From positions 1 through 14,286 of the forward strand of contig JBBRMY010000057.1 in the NCBI GenBank assembly GCA_038230595.1: a stretch of 14,286 nt of DNA. Reading direction: 5' to 3'. The position numbers were made by a program, and so were the translations under genes. Source of the stretch: JBBRMY01 sp038230595 (GTDB lineage Bacteria > Bacteroidota > Ignavibacteria > Tepidaquicellales > Tepidaquicellaceae). The notes beneath the pieces are model-generated. The model did not search any database. It was not told the origin of the DNA and saw only the letters and a program-made list of their open reading frames with translations. This document shows positions 6,982 through 14,203 of the stretch, piece after piece (position 1 is the first letter of the stretch; every line of letters starts with the position of its first letter).

Positions 6982-8538
6982 ATGAAAACTCTTCTAATAA
7001 ATGGAAAGATCTACGGTTCTGAAAACACTTCAATAGGATTTGATTCAGGATCCGGTAAAATAAATTATATTGGTAATGTAAGTATTAATTCTGACTTTGA
7101 TAATATAATTGATGTTAGAGGTAAACTTATTCTTTCTGCTTTTACAGATGCCCATGTACATTTATTCAAAGGATCTCAGGTAAATTCAGAATTAAATCTG
7201 AGAAATTGTTCCTGCTATAATGAACTTAAGACTTCACTTCAGCAATATTTGTCAAATGTGAAATTAAATAAAGAAAATTTCTGGATCTCAGGTGGTTATT
7301 TTGCTGAATCTAATTTCAAAGACGATTTCAAAATAACAAAAAAAACATTAGATGAGCTCATCCCGGATACTCCTGTAATATTATCAAGATTTGACCATCA
7401 CTCAGGGGTTGCAAACTCTAAAGCATTAAACTTATCCCGAATAGTAGAATTCAAAAACGATTTTATGCCTGAAGAATTAATTGAAGAAAACGGCGAATTG
7501 ACAGGTGAAGTAAAAGAGAGAGCATTGTATTTTATTTTAAATAAGATACCTCAAAAAACTTTATCTGAAAAGGCTGCAGATCTGAGAAAATTAATTTCTC
7601 AAATGCATACATTTGGAATTACATGTGTTGGTGATATTACTCTTCCTGCAGACCTTGATGTGTATGAAGAATGCCTGAGATCGGGAAAGTTAGGGATGAA
7701 TATAAACTGTATTTTGCCTTTTGAAGAATTCAAAAATATTGATCAGTATAAAAAAAGATTTGCAGCAAATTCAGAGCTGCGATTTGGTTGCTTCAAAGCA
7801 TTTTATGACGGTTCTCTTTCCAGCAAGACAGCATATTATTTTGATAATTATAAAGGTACAGAGAGTAATGGTCTCCGAACTGAAATTGTAAACTCCGGAA
7901 GATTTGAAGAGCTTGCAATCCAGATAGATAAAGCAGGATACCAGATCGCCGTGCATGCAATAGGGGATAAAGCTGTAAGTGAGCTTCTTGATCTGAATGT
8001 GAAATTAAATTCTGTTAACGGAAGGCGAGACAGACGATTCAGAATTGAGCATGCTCAACATATACATGAAAAGGATATTAAAAGATTTAAAGAGCTGGGA
8101 ATAATTGCTTCAATACAGCCTACTCATTTGTTCAGTGATGCTTCTACCTCTACAAGACTATTGCAGCATCCTGAAAGAGAGCACAGTTATAAGAAAGTGA
8201 TAGATGAAGGAGGGAAATTTATTTTAGGAACAGATTATCCGATAGTAGAGTATTCACCATTTATTACAATATATTATGCTGTTACAAGAAAAGGAGAAGG
8301 ATTTCCGGAAGGATTTCACAATGAGAACAGATTAACAATAGAAGAATGCATTGAGGGTTATACTGTTAATAATGCTTATTCGATATACTTAGATGGAGAA
8401 AGAGGTAAATTAGAGCAAGGTTTTATTGCTGATATTATTGTGTTAGATAAGAATATTTTTGAAATTGACGAGAATGAGATCAGGGAAATAAAAGTTGAAA
8501 TGACAGTTAAAAACGGTGCAATAATTTATAGTTGTTAA
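6982..8538 (+). CDS. amidohydrolase family 3 protein (YtcJ-like metal-dependent hydrolase)
   Basis: A 518-residue TIM-barrel amidohydrolase. Metal-binding motifs appear in order: TDAHVHLFKG (H58, H60), FKAFYDGSLSSKTA (K272, the possible carboxylated-lysine position in this branch), HAIGD (H325), EHAQH (H357) and GTDYP (D418). The flanking beta-sandwich is made from both ends: N-terminal LLINGKIY and C-terminal GFIADIIVLDKN. YtcJ-like enzymes hydrolyse amides or related bonds, but few substrates are known and none can be read here. The frame is open back to an ATG at 6940 inside the transporter gene. I prefer the ATG at 6982 because MKTLLINGKIYG is the standard first strand of the fold and the extra 14 residues just read out the transporter tail. 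The 7-bp gap after mntH implies co-transcription. There is no signal peptide, so it is cytoplasmic. It ends exactly against the opposing DinB gene. Confidence 0.9.
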   Translation: MKTLLINGKIYGSENTSIGFDSGSGKINYIGNVSINSDFDNIIDVRGKLILSAFTDAHVHLFKGSQVNSELNLRNCSCYNELKTSLQQYLSNVKLNKENFWISGGYFAESNFKDDFKITKKTLDELIPDTPVILSRFDHHSGVANSKALNLSRIVEFKNDFMPEELIEENGELTGEVKERALYFILNKIPQKTLSEKAADLRKLISQMHTFGITCVGDITLPADLDVYEECLRSGKLGMNINCILPFEEFKNIDQYKKRFAANSELRFGCFKAFYDGSLSSKTAYYFDNYKGTESNGLRTEIVNSGRFEELAIQIDKAGYQIAVHAIGDKAVSELLDLNVKLNSVNGRRDRRFRIEHAQHIHEKDIKRFKELGIIASIQPTHLFSDASTSTRLLQHPEREHSYKKVIDEGGKFILGTDYPIVEYSPFITIYYAVTRKGEGFPEGFHNENRLTIEECIEGYTVNNAYSIYLDGERGKLEQGFIADIIVLDKNIFEIDENEIREIKVEMTVKNGAIIYSC

Positions 8539-9069
8539 TCAAAGACTAATAGCCTGTTCAATTGAATAATTATTCTTCATAAAGTCAATGTGATGTTTTT
8601 CATGACCCGCCATAATATATATAATAGCTCTTACAGAGAATACCCCGTTATTTGCAATTCCTGTACGTAATAATTCAGCTTCATTAAAAGTTCTGAACAT
8701 AGATATATTTGCCGAGCGCAGATAGAAAAGACTGTTTATCAGGTCAACAAATTTTATATTATCAAAGTCAGCATTATTAACGTAATCATTTTCTTCAAAC
8801 CCCGGTTGTGGAGTAGCATCATTTCTTGCAATTCGAAGAGCTCTTGTGGCAAATATCCTCTCTGCGTCAGCCAGATGACCAACAATTTGTCTAACACTCC
8901 ATTTGTCATCTTTATACCTGCTTAAAGACTGCTCATTTGTAATATTCTTTAACAGGTCATTTGTATTTTTTTGCTGCTCTTCAAGATAGGTAATGATATC
9001 TTCTGACTCTACTTCACTGATATATGATTGATAATACTCAGGAAATTCTATTTCTGTCGGTTTGTACAT
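8539..9069 (-). CDS. DinB-superfamily putative metal-dependent protein
   Basis: A 176-residue four-helix-bundle protein of the DinB/YfiT superfamily. A helix ending KWSVRQIVGHLADAERIF carries H65, and near the C-terminus AGHEKHHIDFM gives H156 and H160 (HxxxH). Together these are the usual three-histidine metal site (often Zn or Ni). Superfamily members include thiol (bacillithiol, mycothiol) S-transferases and maleylpyruvate isomerases, but most are uncharacterised stress-associated proteins, so no substrate is claimed. The protein is cytoplasmic, with no signal peptide. The stop codon directly abuts that of the amidohydrolase (TAA then TCA at 8536-8541), and there is no room for a terminator. 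The gene is divergent from the subtilisin with 106 bp between them; a TATAAT-like hexamer on its strand at 9104-9109 might be its -10 box. A fragment at the right edge shows a related C-terminus. Confidence 0.88.
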   Translation of the reverse strand: MYKPTEIEFPEYYQSYISEVESEDIITYLEEQQKNTNDLLKNITNEQSLSRYKDDKWSVRQIVGHLADAERIFATRALRIARNDATPQPGFEENDYVNNADFDNIKFVDLINSLFYLRSANISMFRTFNEAELLRTGIANNGVFSVRAIIYIMAGHEKHHIDFMKNNYSIEQAISL

Positions 9070-9090
9070 AACACTGGATATTATGATAAC

Positions 9091-9119
9091 TTGAAAAAGT
9101 AATATTATATAAGTAAAAT
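9091..9119 (+). promoter_or_regulatory. candidate promoter of the subtilisin gene
   Basis: TTGAAA (9091-9096) and TAAAAT (9114-9119) are separated by 17 bp and each match the housekeeping -35/-10 consensus at 5 of 6 positions. This predicts a transcript start near 9126 and a ~50-nt leader before the ATG at 9176. The region is very AT-rich, so chance matches are easy. FCB bacteria may also use a different -7/-33 consensus, hence the modest confidence. Confidence 0.35.
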
Positions 9120-9140
9120 ATTTTAAATTATTTAATAAAG

Positions 9141-9173
9141 AAAGGAGAAAGACATACTTCTCCTTTTGTTTTT
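9141..9173 (+). promoter_or_regulatory. leader hairpin with T-tract (terminator- or attenuator-like) before the subtilisin
   Basis: AAAGGAGAA (9141-9149) pairs perfectly with TTCTCCTTT (9158-9166) around an 8-nt loop, and TGTTTTT follows, giving the form of an intrinsic terminator. It ends only a few bases before the ATG at 9176 and downstream of the promoter candidate. On the plus strand it would therefore act inside the leader as an attenuator or as an mRNA-stability or initiation element. It could otherwise terminate a short RNA starting in the divergent region. The pairing is seen directly; the role is inferred. Confidence 0.5.
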
Positions 9174-9175
9174 AT

Positions 9176-12100
9176 ATGCAAAGCTTAAAAAAAATATTAA
9201 TTCTTTTCGTATTTATTCTTTCAGTTGCGGATGCATTTCCGCAGCAAGTAATACTAAAATTAAAAAGTAATACTCCACAGAATATAATTAACAGCTTCAG
9301 CAATGGCTTTCCTTCCTCCGGTAACAGTAAGATATCCAAAATTGCAAGAGACCTTAATCTGAATAATTCAGTACAGCTTTTTAAATTTTTTCAGGCTAAA
9401 TCCGCAAATGATGCGGCATTTAAAAATGCAGGTCTCGACAGGATATTTATTTTAAATGTAAGTGAACTGAATTCATCATCCGCCATTGAACTGCTTTCAA
9501 AAAATGAATTTGTAGAATATGTAGAGATCAACCGAAGTCTTAAGCTGAATAATATCAATGCGGACCCAAATGACCCTTATTTCTCAAATCAATATTATCT
9601 TAGCTCAACACACATAAGCAGCGCATGGCAGATAACTCAGGGTGATTCCAATATTGTAATTGGAGTTGTGGATACCGGTTTAGATTTTACTCATCCGGAT
9701 CTTCAGAACTCTTACAAAATAAATTACGGTGAATCAGGCTTGGATGCATTGGGCAGAGACAAAAGAACAAATGGAATAGATGATGATGGTAACGGCTTCA
9801 TCGATGACTGGAAAGGATATGATTTTACTGATGAGCCTTTTACAGGTGATCCAAGAAGGGGAGATTTCCTTACTCCTGATAATGATCCAACGGATGACAA
9901 TAAAAACTCCCATGGAACTGCAGTGACAGGAATAATAAATGCTTCATTTAATAATTCAATTGGTATCAGCTCTGCCGCACCTCAATGCAAAGTACTGGTA
10001 TTAAGAGCATTTGATGCTGAAGGGTTTGGGGAAGAGGATGATGTTGCAAGCGCAATCTTATATGGCATCTCGAGAGGTGTGAGAGTTTTTAATTTTAGCT
10101 TTGGGGATTATATTTTCAGCAATCTGTTAAAAGATGTTATTAAATACACATATTCAAAGAATGTTCTTATTATTTGCTCTGCCGGGAATGATGGTTCAGA
10201 TAATCTCCATTATCCTTCTTCATATGATGAAGTGATCTCAGTTGGAGCTTCCGATGCATCAAATAATAAAGCTTCATTTTCCTCATATGGACAGACTGTA
10301 GATATTTTTGCACCCGGCTCACAGATATTTACAACTGTAAGGGTTGGAAAGGGAAGTGCACAATATGAAAATAATTACGATTATATAAACGGAACGTCAT
10401 TCTCTGCACCAATAGTATCAAGTATTGCTGCATTGTTGTTAAGTAAAAATCCTAATCTGTCGAATGAAGAAGTCAGAGGTATACTTGTATCGTCTACTGA
10501 TAAACTGGCAGGACAAAATTCATGGAATTATATAAATGCATCAGGCAATGTTAATGCTTTAAAGACATTAGAAAATTCAAACTATCCTTCGATATCACAT
10601 TTTAATTATCCATTTCAGGATTTTTCTGCAGTAAGGGATACAATTCCGATCAGTATAACTGCAGCATCTCCTCTGTTCCAGAATTATTCTGTATCATATA
10701 TGCTTGGTTCAAGAGGTGAAAACTGGATACCTCTGCTTTCAGATCAGACATCCCAAGTAATCGGCGATACAGTTTACAGGTGGAATGTTTCAGCTATTCC
10801 GGATACAACAATTACTCTCAGGCTTTCTATAAACAGCTCGTCAGGCAGAACCATTGAGCACAGAATGATAATTACTAAGGATAAAAATCCTCCTGTAATT
10901 CAGCAGGTCTCAAGTGGAGATATTATTGATAAAAATAATTATTCACATCTAATAATTTTAAATACAAATAAAAGAACTTCAGCTAAAGTATTTTACAAAA
11001 GGAAAAATGTTCCGGAGCCTTATAAATTTGTTTATGCAGATATAGGAACGCCTAACACTGCATTTGTACTTGAAACACACTTTGCCCTACTCAATAGTAA
11101 TGAATTAAATTACAATAGTGATTACGAATATTATATTGAGGCGAAATCACTAAATAACAAAACTGTTACTCTGACAGATACTTCATTTTATTTTCACACT
11201 CAAAATCCGATTACAAATTATGGTTATATTCAAAAGCCATACACATTATTCAATGCTCAAAGCTGCAACACTGTTCTTGATATAAATGGAAACGGAAAAA
11301 AAGATATTTTTCTGAATGAAATTAAGAATAATTTAAAGCTTAATCTTTATGAATTCAGCGCAGGGGCATTTAATAAAATTTCAAATGATAACTGGGGAGA
11401 ATTTAAGGTAGCAAGAGATGCAGGATATGTTACCGGCAATACAAAATATGACCTTCTACTTTCAAGGCTTAGAAACGGGTTTTTATATGAAGCTCAGTCA
11501 GCAGGTGAATTACCTGTTAATTTGATCTGGAGCGATACACTGTCAAATAATTTCTGGTCTTCCAGAATTGCTGATACCGATAACGATGGTAAAAAAGAAT
11601 TACTCGGATTCGGAGATAATGATAAGGCTTTAAGAATAATTGAATTTAATGGAAGCTTTATAGAAAAAGCAAAGCTGAGCTATTTTTCTAAGCCGGGGAG
11701 AACAGCTGAAGCAATTTCTCAGAATAGTATTGTAGAAGATCTTGATAATGACGGAAGAAATGAAATTGCATTTGTTAATTCTTATGATGATCCTGATTTT
11801 TCTCTTCCATTGACAGCTGTATCTATCTACAAGTCAAATGGTGGAAGTAATTACAGCAGGGTGTTTGTCGATACAATTGACAGACAGTCTCCGGGTGATA
11901 ATATTATTTCGGGAGATTTTGATGGAGACGGCATTAAAGAAATTGCAATCGGAACAGTCAGTAACAATAATGATCTGCTACAGTATTACAGTCTTTATAT
12001 TTACAAAGCATATGGTGTCAGTGATTTCCGATTGTGGGACAGAGTTGATATATATAACTATAAATCTTACACTGAAACTTCAACAAAAGCAGGGAATATT

Positions 12101-13489
12101 GATAATGATAATAAAACTGAAATACTTGTAAATGTAGGAACCAATTTTTACGTTCTGAAATATAATAATTCATTGGGAAGAATGGAACCGGTACTCTATA
12201 AAGATAATATTAATACAAATAATCAGATTGTTTATGATTTTGATAATAACGGTATAAATGAGATAGGTCTTAATACTGTTAATGATACTTTGCTTTTCTT
12301 TGAAAAGAATACAGCTCCATCCGGACCATCAACACCTTTAAATATTGCCGGGTATAGTATTGATTCGAACAAAAATGTAATTAATTTCGCTCCGGCAGCA
12401 GATGCTCAATATTACAGAATTTACAGGTCGGTTACAGACAGTAATCAGGTCTTCACACTTTATGATTCAACTAATACTGCTCATTATGAAGATGCAAATG
12501 TATTAAACAGAAAAAATTATTATTATAAGATATCATCAGTAAATAATTCATTAACTCCAAATGAAAGCATACTGAGTAATTCGGTTAAAGTTTATACTCA
12601 TAATAAAGCAAAGCTAGTTTCTGCATTTAGTGAGAACGGAATAAATCTGGTTGTAGCATTGTCACAGAATGTAAGTTCGTTAATACCTTCGCCCGGATCT
12701 TTTGTGATCAACAATTCAATTAATCCCAAAACCGCTGCTGTTAAGAGCAATAATGAATATCTGCTTACTTTTGAAAACAGGTTTCCAAATGGCCCATATA
12801 CTTTAAAGGCATTTGACCTTAAAGATGTTTACGGTTCACCTGTTGATACAAACACTATACAATTCACTGTTAACGTAGTCGATTCAGTTAAGTTTTATAT
12901 AAAAAGAGTTTCTCTGGTAGAAAAATTCAAGCTGAAGGTTGAATTGAATTTAAACGCAGACAGTGCAAGCGCAAAGAATATTCTTAACTATACGATCACT
13001 CCATTTAATATAAGAACGGCAAGCGTAAGCATAGATCCTTCAGACAGAAGCATTATTTATCTTAACTTGGATAATTCAGCAGTAATAGGAGCAACAGGGA
13101 AAAATTACATTCTGACGATTAAAAATGTTTATTCAACAACTGGGATTAAGATAACAGACGGTGCCGGCAGCAGCTTTGGATTAGTATTCAACAAAGAAGA
13201 TCTGACAGAAGCATATGTTTATCCAAATCCATTTACATCTACATCAGGTCAGTCTTTCACTACTTTTGCGAATTTAACAAAGACTGCTTCAATCAGTATC
13301 TTTGATCTTACCGGAAAATTTATCAGAACAGTTGAAGAGACAGAAGGATTTGGGGGAGTTCAATGGGATCTGAAGGATATTAACGGAATTGATGTGCCTA
13401 CTGGGATTTATATTTATATGGCTAAAGGGAAGAACAGCGCAGGAGCTGACGTTGAAGATAAAACAGGAAAATTTATGGTGATAAGGTAA
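9176..13489 (+). CDS. giant T9SS-exported subtilisin-like serine protease with FG-GAP-type propeller
   Basis: A 1437-residue multidomain S8 protease. Residues 1-20 are a signal peptide. Residues ~24-128 are a fervidolysin-type propeptide (QVILKLKSN). The catalytic domain (~138-465) has D166 in VVDTGLDFTHPDL, H246 in NSHGTAVTG, oxyanion N338 in SAGNDG and nucleophile S408 in NGTSFSAPIVSS. An Asp-rich insert with DDDGNGFIDDW (202-212) lies between D166 and H246 and probably binds Ca2+. Ig-like regions follow to ~680. Then come six DxDxDG-type repeats (near 702, 800, 855, 914, 974 and 1021) plus a degenerate one near 753, fitting a seven-bladed FG-GAP/VCBS propeller. Fn3 (~1047-1140) and two SbsA/Ig-like domains (~1145-1338) precede the T9SS sorting domain (~1346-1437: VYPNPF, FDLTGK, PTGIYIYMAKGK, KFMVIR). 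It should be secreted and surface-held or released, degrading extracellular protein. The gene is monocistronic by context, with its own leader and a strong terminator. Confidence 0.95.
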   Translation: MQSLKKILILFVFILSVADAFPQQVILKLKSNTPQNIINSFSNGFPSSGNSKISKIARDLNLNNSVQLFKFFQAKSANDAAFKNAGLDRIFILNVSELNSSSAIELLSKNEFVEYVEINRSLKLNNINADPNDPYFSNQYYLSSTHISSAWQITQGDSNIVIGVVDTGLDFTHPDLQNSYKINYGESGLDALGRDKRTNGIDDDGNGFIDDWKGYDFTDEPFTGDPRRGDFLTPDNDPTDDNKNSHGTAVTGIINASFNNSIGISSAAPQCKVLVLRAFDAEGFGEEDDVASAILYGISRGVRVFNFSFGDYIFSNLLKDVIKYTYSKNVLIICSAGNDGSDNLHYPSSYDEVISVGASDASNNKASFSSYGQTVDIFAPGSQIFTTVRVGKGSAQYENNYDYINGTSFSAPIVSSIAALLLSKNPNLSNEEVRGILVSSTDKLAGQNSWNYINASGNVNALKTLENSNYPSISHFNYPFQDFSAVRDTIPISITAASPLFQNYSVSYMLGSRGENWIPLLSDQTSQVIGDTVYRWNVSAIPDTTITLRLSINSSSGRTIEHRMIITKDKNPPVIQQVSSGDIIDKNNYSHLIILNTNKRTSAKVFYKRKNVPEPYKFVYADIGTPNTAFVLETHFALLNSNELNYNSDYEYYIEAKSLNNKTVTLTDTSFYFHTQNPITNYGYIQKPYTLFNAQSCNTVLDINGNGKKDIFLNEIKNNLKLNLYEFSAGAFNKISNDNWGEFKVARDAGYVTGNTKYDLLLSRLRNGFLYEAQSAGELPVNLIWSDTLSNNFWSSRIADTDNDGKKELLGFGDNDKALRIIEFNGSFIEKAKLSYFSKPGRTAEAISQNSIVEDLDNDGRNEIAFVNSYDDPDFSLPLTAVSIYKSNGGSNYSRVFVDTIDRQSPGDNIISGDFDGDGIKEIAIGTVSNNNDLLQYYSLYIYKAYGVSDFRLWDRVDIYNYKSYTETSTKAGNIDNDNKTEILVNVGTNFYVLKYNNSLGRMEPVLYKDNINTNNQIVYDFDNNGINEIGLNTVNDTLLFFEKNTAPSGPSTPLNIAGYSIDSNKNVINFAPAADAQYYRIYRSVTDSNQVFTLYDSTNTAHYEDANVLNRKNYYYKISSVNNSLTPNESILSNSVKVYTHNKAKLVSAFSENGINLVVALSQNVSSLIPSPGSFVINNSINPKTAAVKSNNEYLLTFENRFPNGPYTLKAFDLKDVYGSPVDTNTIQFTVNVVDSVKFYIKRVSLVEKFKLKVELNLNADSASAKNILNYTITPFNIRTASVSIDPSDRSIIYLNLDNSAVIGATGKNYILTIKNVYSTTGIKITDGAGSSFGLVFNKEDLTEAYVYPNPFTSTSGQSFTTFANLTKTASISIFDLTGKFIRTVEETEGFGGVQWDLKDINGIDVPTGIYIYMAKGKNSAGADVEDKTGKFMVIR

Positions 13490-13512
13490 TATTATTTTTT
13501 CAAATTCATTAT

Positions 13513-13548
13513 AAAAAAAACCTGTAAATGATCTTTACAGGTTTTTTT
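13513..13548. terminator. bidirectional intrinsic terminator
   Basis: CCTGTAAA (13521-13528) pairs with TTTACAGG (13534-13541) around the 5-nt loop TGATC. The stem is flanked by A8 on the left and T7 on the right. Read on either strand it is a GC-capped hairpin followed by a U-tract. It sits between the convergent subtilisin (ending 13489) and SWIB gene (ending 13573), so it probably serves both. Confidence 0.9.
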
Positions 13549-13572
13549 ATTTAAAAGATAAAAGAAATAATA

Positions 13573-13971
13573 TTATGAAATGTGCTTGTTTACAAGTCTT
13601 GTCATTTCAAACATATTAACAGTCTTTTTACCGCCGAATACCGGCTTTAAATTTTCATCAGCATTGATGTTTGTTCTCACCTTTGCATCCTGAAGACCAT
13701 TCTTTTTAATATACTGCCATAATTTTTTTGTGATCTCAGTTCTTGGAAGATCTTTGCTTCCAACAACAGGCTGTAATGCTGCACCGATCTTCATCGGCTT
13801 CATGAATGCTGCATTAGGAGTTCTTTTTACTTTTGCTTTTTTTGGAGCTGCTTTTTTAACTGCAGGTTTCTTTGCAGCAACTTTCTTTTTCGGAGCTGCT
13901 TTCTTAGCTGCCGGTTTTTTTGCTGCTGGTTTTTTTACAGCTGGTTTTTTTTTGGTAGATGCTTTTGCCAT
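13573..13971 (-). CDS. SWIB/MDM2-domain protein with histone-H1-like Lys/Ala/Pro N-terminal tail
   Basis: A 132-residue basic protein in two parts. Residues 1-50 are a low-complexity tail of AKKPA/KKAAP-type units (21 Lys and one Arg in 50 residues, no acidic residues), like bacterial histone-H1-like proteins (HctB/AlgP-type tails), and should bind DNA nonspecifically. Residues ~56-131 are a SWIB domain: FMKPMKIGAALQPVVG, a helix with EITKKLWQYIKKNGLQ, a middle segment with NADENLKPVFGGKK, and MFEMTRLVNKH. In eukaryotes this fold occurs in chromatin-remodelling complexes and MDM2, where it binds protein partners. In bacteria such as chlamydiae and Bacteroidota its role is unclear. It is probably a nucleoid-associated protein. 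Three A-runs (A9, A7, A7 on the sense strand) lie in the first 20 codons. No Shine-Dalgarno is present, and the start follows an A-rich leader. The gene is terminated by the shared hairpin at 13513-13548. Confidence 0.92.
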   Translation of the reverse strand: MAKASTKKKPAVKKPAAKKPAAKKAAPKKKVAAKKPAVKKAAPKKAKVKRTPNAAFMKPMKIGAALQPVVGSKDLPRTEITKKLWQYIKKNGLQDAKVRTNINADENLKPVFGGKKTVNMFEMTRLVNKHIS

Positions 13972-13999
13972 TTGAATTTTTTTAGATTAGTGTTGTATA

Positions 14000-14007
14000 C
14001 AAATATA
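14000..14007 (-). promoter_or_regulatory. candidate Bacteroidota-type -7 box for the SWIB gene
   Basis: On the minus strand this reads TATATTTG, matching the TAnnTTTG -7 element of Bacteroidota housekeeping promoters. A start about 7 nt downstream would give a leader of roughly 20-25 nt before the ATG at 13971. No convincing -33 TTG is seen at the right spacing, so this is tentative. Confidence 0.3.
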
Positions 14008-14024
14008 AAGATAATAAACTACAC

Positions 14025-14110
14025 TTTCATAGGTATTTTTCATCTTGTGTTACTTTTTCTCCTATGAAATATACTACTTTACTTAAGCATAATGCAATTT
14101 TACCTATGAA
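14025..14110. repeat. three copies of a CCTATGAA motif upstream of the SWIB gene
   Basis: TTTCATAGG (14025-14033) is the exact reverse complement of CCTATGAAA (14061-14069). Extended as TTCATAGGTA (14026-14035), it is also the exact reverse complement of TACCTATGAA (14101-14110). The two same-direction copies are 42 bp apart, about four helical turns. The cluster lies just upstream of the -7 box candidate, so an operator or activator array is possible; alternative hairpins are the other reading. The rest of the gene-free stretch 13972-14203 shows nothing else I can name. Confidence 0.45.
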
Positions 14111-14203
14111 GAATTGGATTATTCAAATTAAAGTTGTGATAATAATACAGGAAGAAAAAAAATGTTATTTGGATGTAAAACCTGAATTAGTATTGAGAAT
14201 GGA

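Noticed and set aside
6491..7033. 180-codon minus-strand open frame
   Set aside because: It lies antisense to the clearly real Nramp gene and has no recognisable domain.
13730..13975. 81-codon plus-strand open frame rich in Ala, Phe and Gly
   Set aside because: It is the antisense image of the Lys/Ala/Pro repeats in the SWIB gene. The hydrophobic look comes from complementing AAA and GCN codons.
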